Assembly: GCA_964200075.2 (NCBI GenBank)
Contig: CAXNAA020000151.1
Span: 1-26,039 of the forward strand
Direction: 5' to 3'
DNA length: 26,039 nucleotides
Source of the DNA: Sphacelaria rigidula
Taxonomy: Eukaryota > Phaeophyceae > Sphacelariales
A model generated the notes under the pieces. The model worked only from the letters and a program-made list of their open reading frames with translations. It was not told where the DNA came from and made no database searches. Of the stretch, positions 9,184-18,100 are shown piece by piece. The number at the start of each line of letters is the position of its first letter. Position 1 is the first letter of the stretch. Made by a program: the position numbers and the translations under genes.

Positions 9184-12100
9184 ATTGTTGTTGTTGTCGT
9201 CTTCACATTAAAAACTGTTTCGATACCTAGGCATCTAATGCGGACGCCTTCCGTGGTCATAAGCTAACTACCCAAAATAAGGTACAATGAAATGAAATAA
9301 AAATAAGTAAGACCCAGGAAAATCCAAAAAGACGCGATACGAAATAAATGAAATACTGCCAACCTCATAAATTCCGGGGCCGCCAAACGACCATTCCAAC
9401 TACTGGAGGTAAAGCCCAAGGTTCTGACTCAACACGCGAGGCCAACCAGAAGTGGAGCCCAACTCAGGAAGCAAAGACAGCGACCATACAGAAGCAACAA
9501 GAATCGCATTGCTCTATCCTTGCACCTCTAGAGGGACAGTCATATGTACGATTAGACATGGCATGAGAGGAAGAACACCGCATAACAACCCACCAGCTCG
9601 GGGGAGGGATACCATGGGAGGCAGGGATTAGTGAGGAAAAGAGAGACAGTTACCTTTACCCCCAGGAATCACACACGCAACAGCACACGGACGCAGATGG
9701 GCTTTCTGATGGGTCAACATTACTAGTAAATCCTACCCTTCTTTCAGGAGCGCTGCTCTAATCGACGCTGCAGCTCTTCCTCCCCGAAATGTTCCGATTC
9801 TTCCAATTCCAGTTTTCGTCTTGACCTATGACAGGCTGAGGTCGAGGTCGAAAACTTCATAGCTTTTTATTCGCAGACCAAGCTTTCACATGGCCATCTT
9901 TGAAGCGGACGACAACAGTCAAAATATAACATGAGAACCTTTGAGTAGGTTCAGCAGCATTGGTTAGTTGGTTGATTGCTTGCTTCATTGATTGCCGCAC
10001 AATAACTGATCCACGAGGGTCATTATCCAGCCTTGCCGTGGTCATTAGACACAAGATGGATGTACCCAAATGTGAAAAAACGGAAGCATCTTGAGAGTCT
10101 ACTGAAGAACAAAAAGTGGGAATTGCAAAGAGGTAGGACAGACAAACGGAGAGAACTGGAAAACAAGAGCGAAAACAAAATAAAACAGAAAAATCCAGGT
10201 AAGGGAAGGGAAGGGAGAAGGACTAGCCTAGGAGAAGAGAAAAATATGAAGCCGATCCTGATGAAAGTAAATATATATAAATGAGTAACGGAATGAAACT
10301 GTAAATGATCGGCCCCTGCAGCATGGCTTCATTAAAAAATATCGTGCGCAAGAAGCAAGCGCATGCACCCATAGTCTACAACGAACAAAACGACAACAAA
10401 AAAAGCCGTGGGAGCAGATTGTAGCTCACTTATTTCAAACGGTATCATTTGGGCATGAAGTCTCACCCATGAGGCAGACGGAAGTAAGGCATCAATATGC
10501 TACTGTGAAACATGTGTAGGTGGAAAAGACACGTGTAACGGCGGTTGTTATGTCAAAATCCTGGAGAAAACTTGGAGTTGGAAAATCAGAAGACGAGCTT
10601 CGTTGGGGGAAAAGTCGTTGGGATTCCTGGAAGGAACTTGGAAGAGCTCGACGAAAGAAATGAAGAGCTGTTGTTGCTCAGAACGGAGCTATCCAGTGCA
10701 TGTTTTTGTGTAACACTCACGACGAAGCTATGTATATATACCGCACCGTAACTGAAACATGTATAAGGCTCAAGCGCTGGCGCCAACGCCGGAAAATATG
10801 GACTAGGGATGACTCTGTCACTTCTCTACTCGCAAGCTACCTTCGGGAGTTGTATCAAGGTGCGGCACGGCCCTGTATGTCTTGGGTTCAACGCTTTCCC
10901 TAATTTTCATTCCTGCGTTAGGGGTATGTTACGTCTGTCGTATTGTAATGCGCAGATACCCATGCTTGCCAGTGCTAGGCATAGAAAGGTTCCAAGCAGA
11001 ACAAATCTTCATCAGGCCGCTCGGTTACCGTCAGCTGTATAACGTTGAAATGTGCGTACAAGTGGTAGTTGACGATTTTGATCGTCGATTTCGACCCATG
11101 AGGTTCGCGAGTTTCAACGTAACGCAATTAATCCATGTTGTCAACAACAACTAGTAGAGCGAATATACTTCACATTGTATCACATCGATTTCAACAACGC
11201 AAGGTCATGTCGGGAACACTGGACTCCAGCCGGTACTCCTTCACAATGTGTCGTATCGACCTCGAGACAGGCCAACCTGTCGTCGTGTACAGCAAAATCA
11301 AGGCAAAACCACCGGACTGGGCTCAGGGGTGAGCGCACATACAAGAAGAACTTGTTAGTCCCCAATGTCACTGTGGCAATCGATATCCTCTTTGTTGTCG
11401 GGTTTTCTATGTTGAACAGTGCTGGCGTGTGCGAACATTTGACGGTGTTCGGATCCCATATGGTTATTATTTTCCACATATGGAGAACATAGCATGCCAT
11501 ATGTATCCATGTGTGTGTACACACGAAAACAATTTCCGCGTGTACATCATTGCTTCTTTGTACTGTCCCGTTGTATGTCAACTGTGAGATACGGCCGACA
11601 TTGCAACGCAGAAAGACTGTAGACTCTTTCTCCAGCACGTGCAAAAACGCCCGAAGTAGCTAAGTGATGGATTTCATATGGCTTATTCTTGGGCTCGCCG
11701 GTTTCCCCTGCAGCAAAACACCTGCAAAGTATGGGATGAAATTTTGTACGTTCAACCAGAAGGTGCTGTGCGTAATTACCGTGGGGAGACGCAGATGGAT
11801 ATGGAGTCCAACCTCGGTCCTCTTGTATAATTGAAGGTGCGGCACCGATATTCGTCTGTTTGTTCCCGGGAGTGAAGACGCGTTGAAGTACGCCAAACCG
11901 AGGCTACAGAGCCTGTTCGGACGTATGCACCTGTCGCCGGATAGGGCAGCGGGTGTCACGTTGGAGTGCGAGGTCAGTGTTTGCTGCTCCTGCCGACTTG
12001 GAGGGTGCGACGACGATGCTTTTATATCGCGTAGTGGGCAGGCACACTTGGAAGTCGCGGAGTGCGCCTTGAAGGAAAATTCGAATATACTGCACGTACA

Positions 12101-15100
12101 CAAAATGTGTTCCTGCTACTTGGTGCTGTCGCAGTAATCTCTTTGTTTCACTCGTGCATGAAACCGCTCACGCCTATACATGGGAGGCGTTTCACTCGAT
12201 GATAGGGGAGCGGTTCGCGCGTGAATACCCTCCAATGAGAAGCCCTTACTGATCCTTCTGGGCCTGTCCCTTGCCATCACCGAGTCAGACGCCTCGTCAT
12301 GTATGCCAAGAGAAAAAACAAGGCTGAGGAGAAGTAAAAGGCTCCAGCAAAATGGTGGTAGTAGAGTAGACACCAAGATGCGCATACAATGAGGCTTGCC
12401 GAAAAGATGATTCGAATAGCCAATGGTAACGCTACAGCAAACCTCGCGAGTCGTCGGCCTAGAATGCCTATTGAAAAAATCGTCAGTTTTCAAGGTCTCC
12501 AGTTCCCTTGTGAAGGACGCCACATCCATGTAAGAGCCTCAGTACGGCGAGGTCCTATACCGTAGGGCGCACAAAGTCACATCGTAGCTGCTGCTGCGCA
12601 AGATAGACGGTATAATGGCAATGAAGCACCAGGCGCTCTGTTATGCTCCCCGCGGTCTTTAGGCAACATGTATTTGAACAGCCAGAGCGTATGTTGTGCT
12701 TCTACGTTGGCTTACCAGTCAGGAACTCACCATTCAGCCAATCTTCGGTTTTTATGCTGCAGAGGTACTGCTCGCCAAATGGTGCTGTGAATCATATGGT
12801 TGTCTGAACACTTATCCTCACTAGCTGAAGGTGATATTGGGTCTACGCGGTGATCACTAGGCCGCATTCGTCTCTCCCATAATGCGCGGATATGTTATTG
12901 CCTACGTAGTCTGTTGTGTCCTGCACGAAGAGAAGAAGGAGTCGCCGATGGCACACTGAAAAGGAATATCGAGATGTTGGAGGCAAATATCGACAAGGCC
13001 ACGTTTACCCAAGTGGCGTTTTATTTGATCCATCTCATGGCAACATATAGGTACACAACACGACGCGCCAAATATGGTCACTGTTAACTGTAACGCGAAC
13101 TTGTGGACGCTGTTCACCGTTCACTGCACAAGCTATGTCCAGTTACTGCTGGACGTGGTGTGCACTTGAAGGAAACTCCCGTACAGCCTGCACTCGTTTG
13201 TACCTCGTCTGTACTTACGCACGGATGTGCGTGTACGAAAAACTTCAATACATCACCCGCGAGTGCCTTCGTCGCTTTTTCCATGCGTGCGTGGGTCTGA
13301 TGCCCCCCCCATCGGGGCGAACGCATTTGCAAAGAATAGTATGATGTTAATCATGCCCATATCCCAAAATCGCCATGTGTAATTCGCCGATGTAGAGGTA
13401 TCACGTACGAAATCTCCGAAGAAGTCAGCATTCCTGTCAGAGATCCATGACCCTCTGTGGGGATGGAAAAATGGGTGTTTACGCGAACAGAAATTAGGGT
13501 GCACATCTTGGTCCCCACCCACCTTCCCATCCCCTCCACGGGCGAATACGGTGTCCCTAAAACAATGAATAAGCTGTGCTAGATCATGCAACACCTTTGC
13601 ATGTCACCCGTCCTTGGACCTCCGAGCATGGAAAAGAGCGTGGGCCATCCCACCCATGCAAGGCGGAAAAAGCCTTACCCTCGTTTGTTCCAGAAGTACC
13701 AAGGTGTACCCTTTTTTGTATATTGCCCCCCCCCAAACGGAAAATTGCCTTTTTGGAGCTTCCACGTCGTTTTACACAAAGAGAGCTAGGCGGAGTTGGC
13801 TCCTTGGAATGACTTGCTCTACTGGTCGAGGCGGTTCCAGGACATCTTCCCGTTTTCCGGTGGCCGCAGTTCTCGGTTTGGCCAAACAAGCATTTGAGAC
13901 GTCGGACGAGCACGAGTGTGACTCGTGGCCCTCGCACTCGTTGCACACGCGGCCATTCGGCTACCGCCGTAAAAATCCTCTATCGCGACTTTCATCCTCT
14001 CGAGGGCCTAAGCATTTACCGTGATGACACTAATCATGTAGGCGTTACAAGAAATGTTTCAGTCGTTGCACCGAACGTTCACGTCAACGCTTGTAGGGCA
14101 TTTCCCCGTGCGCGCCTTTGTTGGGAATAATTGCTTTTTCTTATGCAGGGATGCTTGGATGATATGCGCATATCCGTGCCTAGAGGAGGAAGAGAGTGTT
14201 CGCCGCATCTCCTGCTAGACAATCAAGACCTAGTGCGAGCGTTCGCCGCGGTAAAAGTTTGTTCCGCAATCATGAGCCGTTCACTTAGTGGTGTTGACGA
14301 TTAGCATTTGCGTCACCACACTCACAAACCTGATCTGGCAAATGCTGTGCTGTGTGTCTAAAGGCGTACCGATGTGTTACCTTCCTCGTAAGAACGATCG
14401 AGTGCTGAACATGATGATGAGGAACTTTTTGTCAAAGCGACAACGTAGTACGTCATCACGAATGCCTTCGAGGACTCGGCGCGGGGTGTCCGTGTTATCA
14501 AGCATTTTTTTTTTGCGTGTTGATGATTGCGGTGCCGCTGCTCACGACGAATTATGACTTATTTGAAAGGTCTTACGGGTGTATTTCGATTGACACACTG
14601 CCCGTTATTTGTCTTACGGTACCGTGGCTGCCTAGGTAGTCGCGTTTGGAACCGTGCACACCCCCATGCGTTATTGAAGGATTATACTCTTTTGTCTCGA
14701 TTTTTCCGTTAAAACGCTTGAACGCTATCCGAACAGAACGATGGCATGTGCTCCTTTCCCCTTGCCTGTCGTCTCGCGTAACGATGGGGGGCGGGGGTAA
14801 TTATACGGCCTCACTGGCTTCAGCCCTAAAAGCTGATCCGCACTGGCAAAGTGACGTTACAGGGAAATGCGACGAAAATGGGTCGAAAGTGTGACCGCCT
14901 GAAACTTTCTTGGCGGGGGACACGGCATTATTGTTACGTTGACCACACGCTCACCACATTTTCCCGTTCAATTGTTGGATAAATCCGTTTCAGGGTATGA
15001 AATCCATGGCTGAAGCCCACAAAAGCACCGCCACCACTCTTGGAAACGATCTCGAGGGGACAAATGGTTGCAACATGCAGGGCGATAGCCAGTACTCGCT

Positions 15101-18100
15101 ATCCCACAGCACTCAAGATGGCGAACGTGGGTTCAGGTCTCAGCCCAGCCAAGGCGGCCCTTGCCAAAGAGAGACACGACCAGAGCGGAAGACAATCCAT
15201 GAAGAAGACGTGGCTGTGTTTGAGTGCGAGGCGAGTAGTCTGACACGGTACAGTGGTTGGTTGCGCACTCGAGCGTGCTGCTTGGCTCGGAGGGGGAAAA
15301 TGCTTTGATCGTGTTCCGGATGATCTAGATGTCAGGATTAGTGACAGCGCGTCCTCGAGAGGACGCCGATCGTGTGTGTATTGCTTGGGGAGCGTATCCG
15401 TACCTTGAATGCGCTCCCTGTTAGACCTCTAGGCATGTGTTTTCGAGTGGACGGAAAAATTTGCATTGGTACGGGTCGTTCTTCGTGGTTGATCGGTTGA
15501 CGTTTATCATGATGGAATAACCCCTTCCCCCCCTCCCCCCCCTCCCCCGGTTGGCGTCGGTTGACAACGACGCTGTAAAACACGCCACTCACCGCGTAAG
15601 CTAGGCAACCAGGTTACCGGCTGTTTCTGCACGCTTGCGTTTTTTTTGCGATAACCATGATGGTAGTCGAGCTAGACCATCTTGTGCGGCGCGGGAGGAC
15701 GTCAACTCCGCACAAAGGGAATTATCGTACTACGGGGTGTTTAAATGGGGAGACACCCATGAGGCAGTGTTGAACCTGTGGCTGTCTCTGGAAGTGGCGA
15801 TACCAAAAAATGAAGCAACTCATGGTAGACTGTCATCCAAATGCACGATAATGAGTACGCTTCGGGCCGAACGATCTTGGCAGGATGCAGCTCACCCATC
15901 ATGCGACTCGCCGAACACATCACGGCGCTTCACGCTTGGTGATTGGTTGCGAACCTGGTCCGGCGAAGACCTGGCGTGCTCCGTCCCGGCTTTGTAGGGA
16001 TGCGAGGTCAATGGTCATATGACTACGGCATGCAAAATCATGAGTACACTTCCTTCCTCGAGGACAGATGGAGCATTGACTCTGAGGTGCCATACCCCTT
16101 CTCCGGAACTTGGCTACTTGGGGAATGTGTTCCCTTAAGCTTCCGGAAATGTGGAGGGGAAGGTTGACCTGCTTGTATAGTTATTGCGAGTGACGGAGAC
16201 CAAAAATATGCTTCCTTTGGTCGTACTGTGTGGAGGGATGCGTGTCCCTCCGTTTCGACGAACGTAGACCTCAAGATATCCACAGGCCCAAACGGGAAAG
16301 TCGTCGAGCACACGCACAGAAGTTACCCCAGATACCGAAATGTTGTGTATTTTAGGTAAAGATGATGACAAGCTTTCGAAATAAATCAGTTTGTAGCTGG
16401 ACAACATGACGACCTAACCGTGGTACGGGTCTGAATAGTCGAGTTCAGAGTAGACGGGTAAACTACACAGAAGTGGCGAAAGCACTCCAAGCCCCTTCAA
16501 CGGGAAGATATCACGCTCTATCTCAGAGCACTGAATGCCAATTTCTTGCGTTATTGTTGCCCAGCGCTAACAGCTTGACTCTGACGTGGTTCCCCGAAAC
16601 GTTTAGTCATACCCCAAAGAAGGGGCGGGGGGGGGAAGAGAGGGGTAGGATACATATGTCCAGAGCTGAGAGATGGACATCCGCGTGGATCGTGTGCTTC
16701 TTGCAGGGAAGGAACGACACGAGGGTGTCCGCGTCAATCGCCTTGGAGCGTGCACCAGCGTCAGAGGCACTGGATGCTTCCTACTACGGGGTATGTACTA
16801 CGGGGTATGTAACGGAACGGAATGAAAGATTGACAAGAATTACAGGATTCCCAGCTGTTGACCAGAGTCGTGGTTCTGCTGTGTGTATACTGCTTCATCC
16901 ACGATGGTTGTCGTGATATCTCTACTGCAAAATTATACCACTGGTTCCTCACGGAGGGAGCCTCATCTATCACCACCTGAAGGAATTTAGCATATAATCA
17001 GATGCATTTCCTGGGCTGCTTGCACCCCTGTCCGTACCATGCAGATGCTCGACTGTATAGTGACGGCTGTCCGATGATTCCCTTCCCACCACCCGAAGAA
17101 AGATGTTTGACGCTCACTCCCTCCTGACGTTGGCCGTATGCTTCACGAAATCTTTTCATCAACCTGTTAGGTTTGGTTTTGGTCGTACTCCTCCCTCGCT
17201 CCACCCCCCCCCCCCTCCACGGTGCTCCGTCTCGAAAGGGATGCGTGGTCAATGGTCAAATGACTAAGGCAAGCAATCAAATGAGTACGCCCCCCCCCCC
17301 CACCCTCCTCTTCGGGACGGGCCCGTGGTCTCAAGTCCAGCCAATCTTCCCCGGTACCTGACTTGCACTTTAGTATGGAGCATCGGAGCATTGGGTGGTG
17401 ACTATCAGCACTCCCGCCGCCCATCGCCTTTCATGCGATTGTTTTGCCAACTCTAGTCTACTTCTCACGTTTTGAAACGACGGAAACCAAAACCACTAAA
17501 GCATAACTGTCAGGATTCGAACCGCCAAACCCAATCCAAACTACAGTGGCCTTGATGCCTTGATGCACCACTTTGACCACCACATGGGCGCCGCGGTTCA
17601 AGCCTTGCTTAGAGAAAAGTTGACCACGCCTCAAATTTAATGCCTATCATCACCCCCCGTGCACCCTCTTCTTGTAAACACGTAGGCCCCACTCTACCTA
17701 CCATGCGAATCTTGCCCTTCCAACCCAGCGGCCCCCGCTACCCGACCTATGCCCCGCCCCCCTCACGTCTACCGCGCGTCCTACCCTCTAGATATCGACG
17801 GGGGAAACTACTGTTCCTCTCCAGGTTCACCGATTTGTCAACGGGATGCCCATGTTGGACACAAATACGTCGTCCGCGTGTGCTCTCGTGGCGGGGATAT
17901 CCAAGGCCGGGTGGAGATCGCTAGGGCTCAAGATTTCTAATTCCAGAGTGAATCAGAGGGAGGGAAAAGTTCGGTTTGTTCTGTCCGAGGCGCCTACTCC
18001 TCTCAAGGTTCGACGGACTGACAGACACGGTTAATTCCCCCCTCGCAGAGCTACAGCAGCAAAAAAATGTACCGTCAGCGTCCATCTAATGCCGTGCATC

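Larger units (their letters stand above)
8688..10767 (+). other. Intron 3 of the TOP6B-like gene
   Basis: 2080 bp, containing the GTT microsatellite and copy 2 of the dispersed repeat. Otherwise no gene is seen. Confidence 0.7.

Noticed and set aside
11180-11644. 154-codon minus-strand frame
   Set aside because: It overlaps exon 5 of the TOP6B-like gene on the opposite strand, has no recognisable motif, and is explained as a shadow of the coding exon and its intron.
12116-12529. 137-codon minus-strand frame with a hydrophobic segment
   Set aside because: It lies inside intron 6. Apart from a leucine-rich stretch there is no motif, no partner exon and no family match I can name.
13253-13946. 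Overlapping ORFs of 110-140 codons on both strands near 13.3-14.0 kb
   Set aside because: Several frames are open at once without motif or codon-pattern support, and the sequence lies within intron 6. A missed small exon is possible but cannot be pinned down.
15765-15997. A 76-codon ORF conserved in both twin elements (also 21312-21542)
   Set aside because: The frames end at the same stop, but most substitutions between copies change the amino acid, so there is no sign of selection for a protein.
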